Source: Cryptomeria japonica
Taxonomy: Eukaryota > Streptophyta > Pinopsida > Cupressales > Cupressaceae
Direction of reading: 5' to 3'
Length of the DNA: 64,000 nt
NCBI RefSeq assembly: GCF_030272615.1
Contig: NC_081413.1
Location: forward strand, 445,822,538-445,886,537
Shown: positions 10,692-22,059 of the stretch, one piece after another
How the letters are laid out: each line of letters begins with the position of its first letter
Numbering within the stretch: position 1 is the stretch's first letter
Notes under the pieces: model-generated
Seen by the model: only the letters and a program-made list of their open reading frames with translations
Databases searched by the model: none
What the model was told of the DNA's origin: nothing
Made by a program: the position numbers and the translations under genes

Positions 10692-11762
10692 TGTTGGTAT
10701 TATAGATGTGTTGCATTGTTTTTGTCATTGATGTCAACACTTGTGAACACTTATCAACACTGAAGATCTTTGGTTATGATCACTGACATGTTCAGTGACT
10801 TATGTAGAGTCACCGGTATCTAGTTCACCGACAGGTTATATTGTTCACCAGCACTGAGGATGATTTGTTATCATCTAGAGATTACTTGGTTATGTCGAAG
10901 ACATTGTTTGGACACTTGGTTTTGGCAATTTGGTTATTTGTCTAATCGAGTTTGCATATTTACTGCTACTGGCAAATAGGTCTAGGTTATGGACCAACAA
11001 GCGTTATCTATTCCAGATCAGCACGCCATGTTATGGAGATGTTTTATTGATTGGTTATTATTGTAAATGCATTGAGCTGACATGATGCATCACATATTGA
11101 TTCATTTGTAATTGATTTAATTGTAATATTCTTAGTGAGCCAACCTACACATTTGGTCTTAGGTTTTGGTATATATGTAAGATCTCATTTGTGAGATTAA
11201 GTAAGTAAGAAGGTGTAGTAGAGGATTGTAATAAGGTATATGTGAATATAAGCAGAGGTATACACAGAGACATCATTTGAAGATTCAAGGAAGGTATAAA
11301 GAAGACAATCAGAGCTTAACTGGTACTGAATCTAGCATATGAAGATGCCATTTTGAACAGTACATTATCATTAGATTTAACCATCCAATTATAGTCTGTG
11401 TGACTCCCATTTTGTGATTGAGCAGTGAGCTCAAGGCAGTTGGCCTTTCTGCATGTGCAGACCCCATTTGTACACACATACTTCTAGAGTAGTATCATCT
11501 GATTGTGGGTAAGGTTTCCCACCGTGGTTTTTCCCCTTACAGGGTTTCCACGTACAAATATCTATGTTATGCATTGTGGATGTTAGTTGTCTTTCTATTT
11601 TATGCATTCAACTTTACCGGTACTATTATTAACTGTTAAATTGTCTACCGATATTAAGTTTGGTTTACCGATATTATGCACTAAGTTTGGTTAAGTTATA
11701 TTTGGGTTGAAATTAATAGACAACTAATTCACCCCTCTCTCAGTTGCCTCCAGGTCCTAACA
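10692..11762 (+). repeat. Copia-1 5' LTR
   Basis: Begins TGTTGGTATT and ends CCTAACA; 1071 bp. It contains CACCGGTATC and related ACCGG/CCGAC words, a TATA-like GGTATATATG at about 11168-11177, and a C-rich ATTCACCCCTCTCTCAG stretch just before its end, shared in form by all copia LTRs in the window. Confidence 0.95.
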
Positions 11763-11764
11763 AT

Positions 11765-11776
11765 TGGTATCAAAGC
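11765..11776 (+). other. Copia-1 primer binding site
   Basis: TGGTATCAAAGC starts two bases after the LTR, complementary to the 3' end of initiator methionine tRNA as in most plant copia elements. Confidence 0.88.
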
Positions 11777-11819
11777 TAAGTCCTCTTTTTTTAGAAGTTT
11801 AACAGCGTGAGGAGATTCT

Positions 11820-12912
11820 ATGGCAGCTAACTATTTCAGGAAGGATAGTTCGAAGCTTGATGGAACTAACTATGGTATATAGAAGATTAGAATGGCGACA
11901 CATCTGAACTGCATTGGAAAAGACATATGGGATGTTACAAAGAATGGCTATGTTGGTCCTACATAGAGTCAACCTAATCCACCAACCTTGGCTAAAGATT
12001 AGGAGAATGATTGCAAAGTAGGAGAAGCACTTTTGAGCGCATTGTCAGATTAGCAAATCATGGGATTATCAAACCAATCTATTGCTAAAGCTATTTGGGA
12101 TAATTTAGAGACATTAAATGGAGGTTATACCACTATCAAAATTGCAAAACTCAAATGCTTCTGGGTCAAGTATGAAAATATGAAAATGGAAGAAGATGAA
12201 AGGATTTCTGCTTTTATGGAAAGAGTTAATTAAATTGTTTTGGGTATACAATGTTGTGGAGGATCCTTAAGTGAAGATGAAATTGTTTCTAAAGTTTTAT
12301 GAGTATTGCCACCAGCATGAAAAATAAAAGTAACTGTTATTAATGATTTGAGAACAATCCCTAATGCATCAGTATCTAGAGATACTTTGGTTGGAAAACT
12401 TTCAGCTTTTGAACTTGAGGAATTTAGTCCTGTTGCTACAATTAAGACAGATTTGGCTTCCAAAGCTTCATAATCTGCAGTATCATCATCATTATCTAAA
12501 AAATCTGATTGGAAAACACTCTATTCTAGAGAACTTGAAGAAATCAGAAGAGAGAATGAAGAACTTGAAGAGCTTGAAGCACTATTCGCAAGGAAAATGC
12601 CTAAAGGTCCAGTTGGAAGTAAGTATGAAGGTAAAGCACCATTTAAATGTTTTAACTACAATAAAATTGGTCATATGGCATCTAGGTGTCCTGATAGACA
12701 TGCAAGATTGAAAGAAGAAGCTAAAAGAACATATAAGCCTAACCTTGAATATCAAAGATACAGATTTAAGAAGAATAGCAACAAATCATGCAACTATGTT
12801 GATGGAGTTACTAATGATTCTGATGAGGAACTGATAGACAATGTATGGGCTTTTGTTACAATAATAGAAGATCAACCGGAACCTACATTCAACCGGTGGA
12901 GTAGGCCCTAGT
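11820..12912 (+). pseudogene. gag: Copia-1 gag, broken
   Basis: ATG at 11820 starts M-A-A-N-Y-F and the L-D-G-T-N-Y-G-I motif of copia gag (DUF4219/UBN2 type). The body includes A-I-W-D-N-L-E-T-L, R-I-S-A-F-M-E-R-V-N, I-Q-C-C-G-G-S-L-S-E-D-E-I-V. A nucleocapsid zinc knuckle near 12643-12690 reads C-F-N-Y-N-K-I-G-H-M-A-S-R-C, where the second Cys of C-x2-C-x4-H-x4-C has become Tyr. At least six stops interrupt the frame, several at codons that are TGG or CAG in the Copia-2 copies. Confidence 0.88.
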
Positions 12913-14170
12913 AGCTAAAATTGAAGAAAAGGATGATTGGATCATTAATTCCGGATGTTCACATCATATGACTGGTGATAAGAGTAAATTCTTAACTTTT
13001 CAGGAATACAATGGAGGTCTAGTAACATTTGGGGATGATAAAGCTTGTTTGATAAGAGGAAAAAACACTATAGATCTTTTGATGGTAATCACAATACTGA
13101 CAACATTTATTATGTTGAAGGTTTGAAGCATAATCTTATGAGTGTTGGTCAATTAGTTGAAAAAAGAGTTTAGTTACAATTCAAGAATGGTACATGCAAA
13201 ATCATGAATAGAACTAGTTTGGAAATTGCAACCGATTATTAGACTAGAGGTAATATCTTTCATTTGAATAACAATGAGAAGACATGCTTGATTGCCCAGA
13301 TTGATAAAAGTTGGTTATGGCATAAAAGACTTTGTCATGTAAATTTTGATTGCATTGTGAAAATTAGAACAACTAAGGCAGTAAGGGATTTACCTAAGAT
13401 TGTTAAACCTCAGAATCTGGTATGTAAGGAATGTCAATTTGGAAACAAGTTAGAGCAACTTTTAAGAATATTCTAGAAAAATTCAATAATGTTCTTGATT
13501 TAATTCATACTGATTTATGTGGTCCAACAAGAACTACAAGTTTACAAGGAGATAGATATTTTATGTTAATCATTGATGATTATTCTAGAATGTGTTGGGT
13601 TACTTTTCTTAGGGAGAAATCAAAAGCTTTTGAGAAATTCAAACTATTCAAAGTAATGGTAGAGAATGAAATCGGTAAAAAAATCAAATGTTTGAGATCA
13701 GATCAAGGAGGTGAATTCACATCTAAGGAATTTAATACATTCTATGAAGTGAATGGAATCAGAAGACAATTATCAGCACCTTAGACACCCCAATAAAATG
13801 GAGTTGTGTAAAGGAAGAACAAAACTATTTTGGATGCAACTAGAAGCATGATATCATAAGCAAACCTACCTCATGTGTATTAGAGAGAAGCGGTGAATAT
13901 AGTTGTTTATAAATTCAATAGAGTTCACATTAAAGGTGAAACCAGTAAGACCCCTCATGAACTATGGTTTGGTAATACTCCTACTCTTAAATATTTTAGA
14001 ATATTTGGTAGCAAATGTTATATTAGGAGAGATGATTATATTGGCAAATTTGATCCTAGAAGTGAGGAAGGAATATTTCTTGGTTATTTATCTAAGAGTA
14101 AGGCATATAGATGTTTTAACAAGCATATAGATGTTTTAACAAGAGATTGCAGAAAATCATTGAGAGTGCA
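12913..14170 (+). pseudogene. Copia-1 protease and integrase, broken
   Basis: Protease at about 12915-13200 reads I-I-N-S-G-C-S-H-H-M, with the catalytic Asp of D-S-G changed to Asn. Integrase follows: the GAG-pre-integrase HHCC finger (L-W-H-K-R-L-C-H-V-N-F, V-C-K-E-C-Q) at about 13310-13440, then D-L-C-G-P, I-D-D-Y-S-R and S-D-Q-G-G-E-F of the core. The last catalytic Glu position is a TAA stop near 13807. The frame shifts at about 13440. A perfect 20-bp tandem duplication occurs at 14103-14142. Confidence 0.87.
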
Positions 14171-15112
14171 AATGTGAAGATTGATGAACAGTTTAGAGGT
14201 AATTCAAGGTCTATGAACTCTGAACCGACAGTTGAGATAATCATAAATGAACCTACAATGAGTACACCAGTACAAAATGTTGATCCAGTCATACCGACAT
14301 CATCTAAGAAATCCATAGTGACTGAAGAACAACAGCAAGTGAATACACCTAGGTATGTAAGATTGAATCATTCTGAAAGTCAGATAATTGGTAATAAGTA
14401 TCAAGGTGTTATGACTAGAGGAAGACTGGAAAATGAAGAGGTATGTCTAATTTCTCAAATTGAACTAGCAACTATTAATGAGGCATGTGAAGATAAACAT
14501 TGGATTAAGGCTATGGAAGATGAATTAGAACAAATTGAAAAGAATCACACATGGACATTAGTTCCCTGACCTAAAAACAAAAATGTAATTGGAACTAAAT
14601 GGGTATTCAGAAATAAACTTAATGAAGATGGTAAGGTAATTAGAAAAAAACTAGATTAGTGTGTAAAGGATATTCATAGAAACAAGGAATTGATTACAAT
14701 GAAACCTTTGCACCAGTAGCTAGAATTGAGGCAGTCAAATTATTCTTAGTTTTTGCAGCACACAAGAACTATAAAGTATATCAAATGGATTTTAAATGTG
14801 CATTTCTGAATGGTGATCTTGAAGAGGAAGTTTACATTGAAAAACCTGATGGATTTTCTTTGACAGATGACAACGATATGGTTTGCAGGTTCAGGAAATC
14901 TTTATATGGATTGAAGCAAGCTCCTAGAGCTTGGTATGCTAGATTGGACAAATATATTTTGAAGCTTTGTTACACTAAAGGTAATGCTAACAAAAACTTA
15001 TATTACAAAGTGACTAATGATGAAATCTTGGTTATTGAAGTTTTTGTTGATGATTTCATTTTTGGAGAAGAAGAAGGATTGTGTTAAGAATTTTCTAATA
15101 AGATGCAGGAAG
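14147..15112 (+). pseudogene. Copia-1 integrase-RT linker and reverse transcriptase
   Basis: A hydrophilic linker (14147-14480) leads into RT. Conserved stretches are A-M-E-D-E-L-E-Q-I-E-K, G-T-K-W-V-F-R-N-K, Y-Q-M-D-F-K-C-A-F-L-N-G, S-L-Y-G-L-K-Q-A-P-R-A-W-Y and the catalytic box F-V-D-D-F-I-F near 15050, where the usual Tyr of Y-V-D-D is Phe. Stops near 14570, 14656 and 15086 and one frameshift break the frame. Confidence 0.88.
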
Positions 15113-16330
15113 AATTTGAAATGTCTATGATTGGGGAGATAAAATTCTTTTTAGGATTAGAGATTTCACAGACTGATACAAGGTATATTCATAAATCAAT
15201 CAAAGTACTTGAAGGAATTACTTCACAAATTTGGCATGGAAAACTCTAAACCGATAAGTACTCCTATGACTACAACTGATAAACTATCATTGAAGGATGA
15301 ACCAACACCTATTAATCCAACAAGATATAAATCTATGATTGGAGGTTAACTATATTTGACACAAACAAGACCTGATATTATGAAAGCAATATGTATTGTT
15401 TCAAGATTTCAGAGTAATCCTAAAGAAAATCATCAATCAGCATTAAAAAGGATTTTCTGATACCTACAAGGCACAACAAATCTTGGTTTATGGTATCCTA
15501 AAGATGAAAATTCTGATTTATGTGCATACACAAATGCAAATTGGGTAGGAGATGTAGATGACAGAAAAAGAACCACTGACAGAGCATTTTTTCTTGGTAG
15601 CAGACTGATTTCATGGTTGAGCAAGAAACAAAGTTGTACATCACTATCAACAACAGAATCAGAATATGTTGCAGCAGCAACTAATTGTACACAGGTATTA
15701 TGGATTAAATAAATGTTGAAGAATTTGAAATGTCTACGATTGGGGAGATAAAATTCTTTTTAGGATTAGAGATTTCACAGACTGATACAAGGTATATTCA
15801 TAAATCAATCAAAGTACTTGAAGGAATTAATTCACAAATTTGGCATGGAAAACTCTAAACTGATAAGTACTCCTATGACTACAACTGATAAACTATCATT
15901 GAAGGATGAACCAACACCTATTAATCTGACAAGATATAAATCTATGATTGGAGGTTAACTGTATTTGACACAAACAAGACCTAATATTATGAAAGCAATA
16001 TGTATTGTTTCAAGATTTCAGAGTAATCCTAAAGAAAATCATCAATTAGCATTAAAAAGGATTTTCCGATACCTACAAGGCACAACAAATCTTGGTTTGT
16101 GGTATCCTAAAGATGAAAATTCTGATTTATGTGCATACACAAATGCAAATTGGGCAGGAGATGTAGATGATAGAAAAAGAACCACTGACAGAGCATTTTT
16201 TCTTGTTAGCAGACTGATTTCATGGTTGAGCAAGAAACAAAGTTGTACATCACTATCAACAACAGAATTAGAATATGTTGCAGCAGCAACTAATTGTACA
16301 CAGGTATTATGGATTAAATAAATGTTGAAG
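15113..16330 (+). repeat. 609-bp tandem duplication inside Copia-1 RT/RNase H
   Basis: Unit 1 is 15113-15721 and unit 2 is 15722-16330, directly abutting with GAAG shared at the joint. About 14 differences by eye (roughly 2%). Each carries the RT tail and the first half of RNase H (Y-L-Q-G-T-T-N-L-G-L-W-Y, L-C-A-Y-T-N-A-N-W, S-L-S-T-T-E). Copy B (33000 onward) has only one unit and matches unit 1 at the sites where the units differ. Confidence 0.92.
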
Positions 16331-16606
16331 GACATAAAGGTAAAATCCAAAGAACCTATAATCATTTACTATGATAATATGGCAGCAATTGATATATCAA
16401 AGAATTCAGTATTTGACTCTAAAACTAAACATGTTTCTATCAAATTCAATTTTTTGAAAGAGAATGCTCAAGCAAAAGAAGTGAAATTGGTTTATGTGAA
16501 TACTAAAGAGGAGATTGCAGATATCTTTACTAAGCCTTTTCCTAAGAACACTTTTGAATATCTAAGAAAGCAGCTTGGAGTTATACCATCACCGGTAGAA
16601 ACTTAG
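16331..16606 (+). pseudogene. Copia-1 RNase H C-terminal part
   Basis: Continues RNase H in one open frame to the stop at 16604-16606: I-I-Y-Y-D-N-M-A-A-I-D-I-S-K-N with the conserved Asp, then T-K-H-V-S-I-K, V-N-T-K-E-E-I-A-D-I-F-T-K, L-G-V-I-P-S-P-V-E-T-stop. The codons downstream of the 609-bp duplication are intact here and well conserved with copy B. Confidence 0.9.
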
Positions 16607-16978
16607 ACAGTTGGAGCATGGCATCAGACCGACAGAATTAATAGAGAAATCTTTTTCCGGCTTTGATGAAGGAGAGCTACTTCTTAGGGGGAGTAGATTG
16701 AATAAATTGGGTTCTTAAGTTCTATGAAATGATTGTATTTGGTTTTGTATTGCTTTGGCATTTGATTTCAAAGGGGGAGAGATATCTATGGAAAAACACA
16801 TTATCTTTTGGGGAGAGATTATTCATTGGGGGAGAGATTGTTACTCTCTATATCTATATTTTAATTTCTGGTTAATGATCTCTTTGGGAGATTGTTGGTT
16901 TTTGGTTTTTGACATTTCTGCTTTGGCACTTAGATGGTTTTTCCATCTTGTGTTGTCATCAATGCCAAAGGGGGAGAA
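16607..16978 (+). other. Copia-1 3' region with repeated polypurine tracts; PPT 16965-16978
   Basis: Between the pol stop and the 3' LTR lie several G-rich tracts: TTAGGGGGAGTAG near 16684, AAAGGGGGAGAGAT near 16771, GGGGAGAGATT near 16810 and 16829, GGGAGATTGTTGG near 16881, and the functional-position PPT CCAAAGGGGGAGAA next to the LTR. Several are followed by ATTG or TTGTT like the true LTR junction. Multiple PPTs are known for Sireviruses. Confidence 0.75.
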
Positions 16979-18055
16979 TGTTGGTATTATAGATGTGTTG
17001 CATTGGTTTTGTCATTGATGTCAACACTTGTCAACACTTGTGAAAACTTATTAGCACTGAAGATCTTTGGTTATGTTCACTAGCATGTTCAGTGACTTAT
17101 GCACAGTCACCGATATCTGGTTCACTGAAAGGTTATATTATTCACCGCCACTGAGGATGATCTGTTATCATCTGGAGATTACTTGGTTATCTCGAAGACA
17201 TTGTTTGGATACTTGGTTCTGGTGATTTGGTTATTGGTCTAATCGAGTTTGCATATTTGTTGTTACCGACAAATAGGTCTAGGTTATGGACCGGCAAGCA
17301 TTACCTATTCCAAATCAACATGACACATTATGGAGATGTTTTATTGATTGGTTATTATTGTAAATGCATTGAGCCGACATGATGCATCACATATTGATTC
17401 ATTTGTAATTGATTTAATTGTAATATTTTTAGTCTCGCCGACCTACACATTTGGTCTTAGATTTTGGTATATATGTAAGATCTCATTTGTGAGACTAAGT
17501 AAGAAGGTGTGGTAGAGGATTGTAATAAGGTATATGTGAATATAAGTAGATCTATACACACAGACATCATTTGAAGATTCAAGGAAGTTATGAAGAGGAC
17601 AATCAGAGCTTAACCGGTACTAAATCCAGCACATGAAGATTCTATTTTGAATAGTACATTATCATTGGATTTAACCATCCAATTGTAGCCAGTGTCACTC
17701 CCATTTTGTGATTGAGTAGTGAGCTCTAGGCAGTTGGCCTTTCTGCATGTGCAGACCCCATTTGTACACACATATTATCTACAGTAGTATCATCTGATTG
17801 TGGGTAAGGTTTCCCACCATGGTTTTTCCCCTTACAGGGTTTCCACGTACAATATATGTGTTATGTGTTGTGGATGTTATTTTTCTTTCTATTTTATATG
17901 TTAAGCCTTACCGGTACTATTATTAACTGTTAAATTGTCTACCAACAACAAGTTTGGTTTACTGGTATTATGCACTAAGTTTGGTTAAGTTATATTTGGG
18001 TTGAAATTAATAGACAACTGATTCACCCCCCCTCAGTTGCCTTTGGGTCCTAATA
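16979..18055 (+). repeat. Copia-1 3' LTR
   Basis: TGTTGGTATT to CCTAATA; the final CA of the 5' LTR is TA here, a C-to-T change. 1077 bp. It has an 11-base duplication (CAACACTTGT word) near 17025 absent from the 5' LTR. Followed by the ggttt target duplication. Confidence 0.95.
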
Positions 18056-18060
18056 GGTTT

Positions 18061-18069
18061 TACACATAG
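18061..18069 (+). pseudogene. Last codons of Gypsy-1 integrase
   Basis: TAC ACA TAG, read after the frame ...H-R-F at 10691, gives Y-T-stop. This shows that Copia-1 landed inside the final codons of pol. The same stop in copy B is at 34988-34990. Confidence 0.8.
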
Positions 18070-19711
18070 TTCTCCAGCATATCCTAATTTAAAAATACAA
18101 AAAATTTAAAAACAAATTTAAAATACAAAAACAAAAAATCAATCAAACAAAAAGTAAAGAGAAAACATTTTGTCCAATGGTGAAAACCACTTTGGTGGTG
18201 CCCTGGGCAAGTACCATGGTGAAAACTAGGTTACTAGCACTGTGTGTAGAGATATTTCTCCTCCCTCCTTCAGGATTCACTTTCATCCATTCACTTTGCA
18301 CACACTCATGACCTATCCATCTATAATAAACTTACCCATTCCCATCATGGCTTGTTATTGATCTACCTAAGATTGGTTAGCCATTCATAATAAACCTTCC
18401 TTTTCACACCTTTTTGTCCATAATAAATCAGCTCCTATCTGTGGCTAAGGCAAATCCCAAGTCTAGTGATGGGTGTGGAACTAACAAAATCACATGTTCC
18501 AAGGAGTATAGTTTCTTCTAGTTTTCTTTAGTTTATTCGTGCATAATCCACAATAAAGTTTCATCTTCTCTACAATAAAGTATTAGTTTCATGGATTCAG
18601 TTTGTTTCAAATGAGACACAACAACAATGGGCTTCAAAAAAATCAAATCTTTCAATAGACTCACACAACATTATGGTTCAGTGCTATCTATCCTTCTGTG
18701 AATAAAAATATTGTGACCATAATCAAATAGACTTGTACAAGTGACAAGAGACAATAAACTTGAGGACTACAGTGGATGTTGGTGTCAAGTCTTGGTTTTC
18801 TTTTTGATTTTATCTTTTGGTGACATGTCTTTTATCTTTTCTGGGATGTCTTTGACTAAAGATCTTATCTCCAGGATGTATTTGACTAGAAAGGCGAGGA
18901 TGGGGTATCCTCATTTATTTTTATTTGCTCTTTGTGGATTGTCTCTTAGTAATGCTATGACTTGTCCAAGGATATGAGGACACTGTGAGTCTAGTGTTAA
19001 TTGGGGTATTCCTTGTTTGCAAATGTCTGATCTCCATGCAAATAGGTACAATGCATTTCTGGGTCGAACATATACCTTGATTGTCATAACCTATTTTCCA
19101 TAATAAATCTCAATGATGATAATAACACAAGAAGCTCTTTCACTTCCATATCTTCTATCTTCCACACTCCTTTCTTGATTGACTTCCATCATCCTTTATG
19201 AGTCTATGTAGCCTACTATCACATGACTGAGTATAATGACACACCAAAAATATTTTACATTTCATGTAGTTTGCACCTGCATTACCGCATACTAGCATTT
19301 CATACATACATATAGATATCACAATTGCATCACATCCTGGACACAACACATATTAAGCATATTTTACATTCTCATCATGTAAATAGTTATTTGCATTATC
19401 ACAGTAATCTGCATTTCATACATTAACATTCATATTTGCATAACATATAAAACATAAAAGAACAAAAAAATATTGCATTTCATATACATATTTGCATCCA
19501 TATCATAAGGATCACATAGAAGCAACATCACATAGGTATAGATGCATATAGCTACAACAAGGATGAATAATCTCATATATATATATCTCAAAAATCATAA
19601 GTGTCATGATACAATAATGTCAAAATACATATGCCTACAAAATCACCCGAAGGTGTCTACATTATCATACAAAAATGGTACAAAAACTGATACATAGGGA
19701 GCCCTCTAAGG
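18070..19711. other. Gypsy-1 3' region, non-coding
   Basis: About 1.6 kb after integrase with no supported gene. It starts with an A-rich tract (AATTTAAAAACAAATTT words), then a block of GTGGTGAAAAC-like words at 18178-18235, several CATAATAAACT/CATAATAAATC words, and a stretch of cat/gcat-rich AT sequence with a short TA run at about 19578. Its counterpart in copy B is 34991-36659. Confidence 0.6.
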
Positions 19712-21529
19712 CTATGATGAACTCCCTCCCTCGGAGCTGGCTAGTCTCAATGGAGTCTGAGTCCTGGAAGGATCCACCCCAGGATCACCTCTCCCTCTCC
19801 CTCTATTTGGAGGTGGTGGAGGACGCATGACCCCACCTCTAGACGTTTGTCTCCTATCTCTCCCTCTAGTGGTAGTCATCGTCCACGATGGTCTCTGGAA
19901 GCTCCTAGCCTACTGATCTGGTGGCACCACTCCATAGTATAGGTCTCACTAGTAAGATATCTCCTCCCCCACCCATAGATAATAGGTGTATCTAGCTCCT
20001 TTGTCCTCTGCTGCTTGCCTCCCTACCCTTAGTACAGTCTCAACCTTTGTATAGCACTGAATAGCCAGATCCCTCTCCCACTCAGTGTCCCTTAGCTGTC
20101 TCCTGAGCCTAGCCATATCCCTCTCCAGATCTTGGATCTCATCTACCTGTCCCTAGCTAATCTCCCTCAAGGATAGTAGCTCATCCTCCTACTCTCTCCC
20201 CTCACCCTGTCCCTATACCTATCTAGGAATATGTGCTGCTAGCACCTATAATGGAAATCCACCTCGACCCCTCACTACATGTATCTATCTCTCCTCCCCA
20301 CCCTCTCTCCTATGAGACACTCTCCGGTCTACCACTGCACCCCACCTCTATCATCGGCCTCTACCTCTACCATCCCCACTAACATCTCCATCACCTCCAT
20401 TGTCTCCCTCTAAACAATATGCAATGTACTCTAAAACCATCCTCGCATCCTCTACATCTGCTCAAATGTCCCAAGGCATGGGAACCATCTCTAGAAGCTG
20501 TGTCATTGCGTGATCATAAGGCAGTAATGACCCAAAATACACATGATCCCTCACCATTCGTGCATACATCCTTGAACCTCGTCGCATCCATTGTATCCTA
20601 CCAAACTACCTACATACATTGTCTCTCAACTGCCTCTCAATGATATTTGTTGTCCTCCCTATCAAATACCTGCTCCTGAATACATATGGCAGCTCCACTG
20701 TATCATCCTCCCACTCCTCGCAGTCTAAATAAGTCCTCCATACTACACTGTCTATCTCATCAATTACCCTGCGCCAATACCATAGCCTCTGAATTTGTGG
20801 CTAAGAAGTAATCATATGAAATAGATGTATAAAACTATACCCATGTCCTCTGCCTCTAAAGTGTATCGGACATGTAACTGACATATGCTCTTATGGCCAT
20901 ACCTGCAACAATGTCACTCCACATCCTAATCTTGGTGATCCGTGATTCACAAACTGATCCAACTCATAATACAAGTGTGCCAGCAGACACAGACCCCATG
21001 CAAACCTGGTGTGCTCAGTCACCAATGTCTCTAGAGTCCTCCCCCATCCCACTACCAACCCTCGTGTCGCTCTATCTAGACATAGAAACCCACTACTAAC
21101 TCTTGCTAACACTATCGGTAGCACCAATCCTAAAGAGGTCATAGTGTCTTAAGCCACATGTCCAACCCTCATCTATAGTCCTGGATCCTAGAACACCCAT
21201 CTCAGTGCATCCCTGTCTCCCTCTTGATCGTAAGGAACTAACTCCCCAACGATCGGTATGTATAGTATCATGTACACATCCTCTAAGGTGACTGTCATCT
21301 CACCTATCGACAAATGCAATGTACATGTCTCTGAGTGCCATCTCTCAGCTAATGCAGCCAGTAATCCCATATTCACTGGAAACTCAGGCAAATACATAAT
21401 GTATCACAAGCCCATAGCCTCAACTGCTGCTCTATCCTTGAATGGTCGTAAACTCTGAGTCAAAGGGAATCTCTCCCATGACTCCAGCATAGGTAAGTCC
21501 TCCTACAGTCAAGCAAATCAACTGTGTAA
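19712..21529 (-). pseudogene. Antisense plant mobile domain (PMD) gene in Gypsy-1, copy A
   Basis: On the minus strand, opposite to pol, lies a decayed gene for a plant mobile domain protein, a family known both as TE-encoded proteins and as host MAIN/MAIL-like proteins. Clear family blocks are A-A-L-A-E-R-W-H-S-E-T, S-I-G-E-M-T-V-T-L-E-D-V (21250-21360), the H-T-R-F-A-W-G-L-C-L-L-A-H-L-Y-Y-E-L-D (20950-21020), D-S-V-V-W-R-T-Y, L-I-G-R-T-T-N-I-I-E-R-Q-L, and F-G-R-I-Q-W. After the domain come a charged coiled-coil-like segment (about 20020-20200) and an Arg/Gly/Pro tail ending at the TAG complement at 19712. At least eight in-frame stops, many TAG where relatives have CAG, and frameshifts make it inactive. 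N-terminus uncertain. Confidence 0.8.
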
Positions 21530-22050
21530 ATCCTAGTGGTACTCCCTATTCATCACAGAGTGCTTCTTTTTATCTTAGCTCTTATATCTATCATATGGCA
21601 CTTTATCCTAGTGGTACTCCTTGTTCATAACAAGGTGTTGTTTTTTATCCTAGTAGTATTCCCTGTTCATCACAAAGTGTTGCTTTTATCCTATATTTTA
21701 GGGCACCTACTTGAGTGTATCCTTTTGAGCAATGCATCCAATTGACAACGTATGTTCTATCACAAAATTACCAATTTCAGCCTAATCCAATTGACAACGT
21801 ATGTCCTATCACAGAATTGTCAATTTCTATGGTACTCCCTATTCATCACAAAGTTCCTTTCTCTATCCTATCATAGGGCCTCTGCTTGAGTGTATCCTCT
21901 TGAGTAGTTTCTTGATTGGCAATGTATGTTCTATCATAGAGTTTTCAATCCCAACCCTATCTGTTATCCTAGTCTTCCCTAGAGGACCTGCTTGAGTGTA
22001 TCCTCTGACCAACTTATCCAATTAACAACGTATGTTTATCACAGACCTTT
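21530..22050. repeat. Imperfect tandem repeats upstream of the antisense PMD gene
   Basis: Words such as CCTAGTGGTACTCC, TATTCATCACAAAGT, GCTTGAGTGTATCCTCTTGA and CAATTGACAACGTATGT recur three or four times as a higher-order array. The array lies just upstream of the PMD gene in its own reading direction, so it may be its leader or promoter. Copy B equivalent: about 38510-39060. Confidence 0.7.
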
Positions 22051-22059
22051 CGATTTGAC

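Larger units (their letters stand above)
10692..18055 (+). mobile_element. Copia-1: Ty1/copia (Sirevirus-like) element nested in Gypsy-1
   Basis: Full-length copia element: LTRs 10692-11762 and 16979-18055, Met-type PBS, gag, protease, integrase, RT, RNase H, and a 3' region with several polypurine tracts. Perfect 5-bp target duplication ggttt. LTRs differ by roughly 7-8% by eye, so the insertion is old. Internal genes have many stops and frameshifts plus a 609-bp tandem duplication. Multiple PPTs and the TGTTGG LTR start suggest the Sirevirus/Maximus lineage. This clade call is inference from motifs. Confidence 0.95.

Noticed and set aside
21530-22050. Possible CRISPR-like array of repeats
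   Set aside because: Repeats are imperfect, of varied length and form higher-order units in plant retrotransposon DNA; no cas genes or regular spacers.
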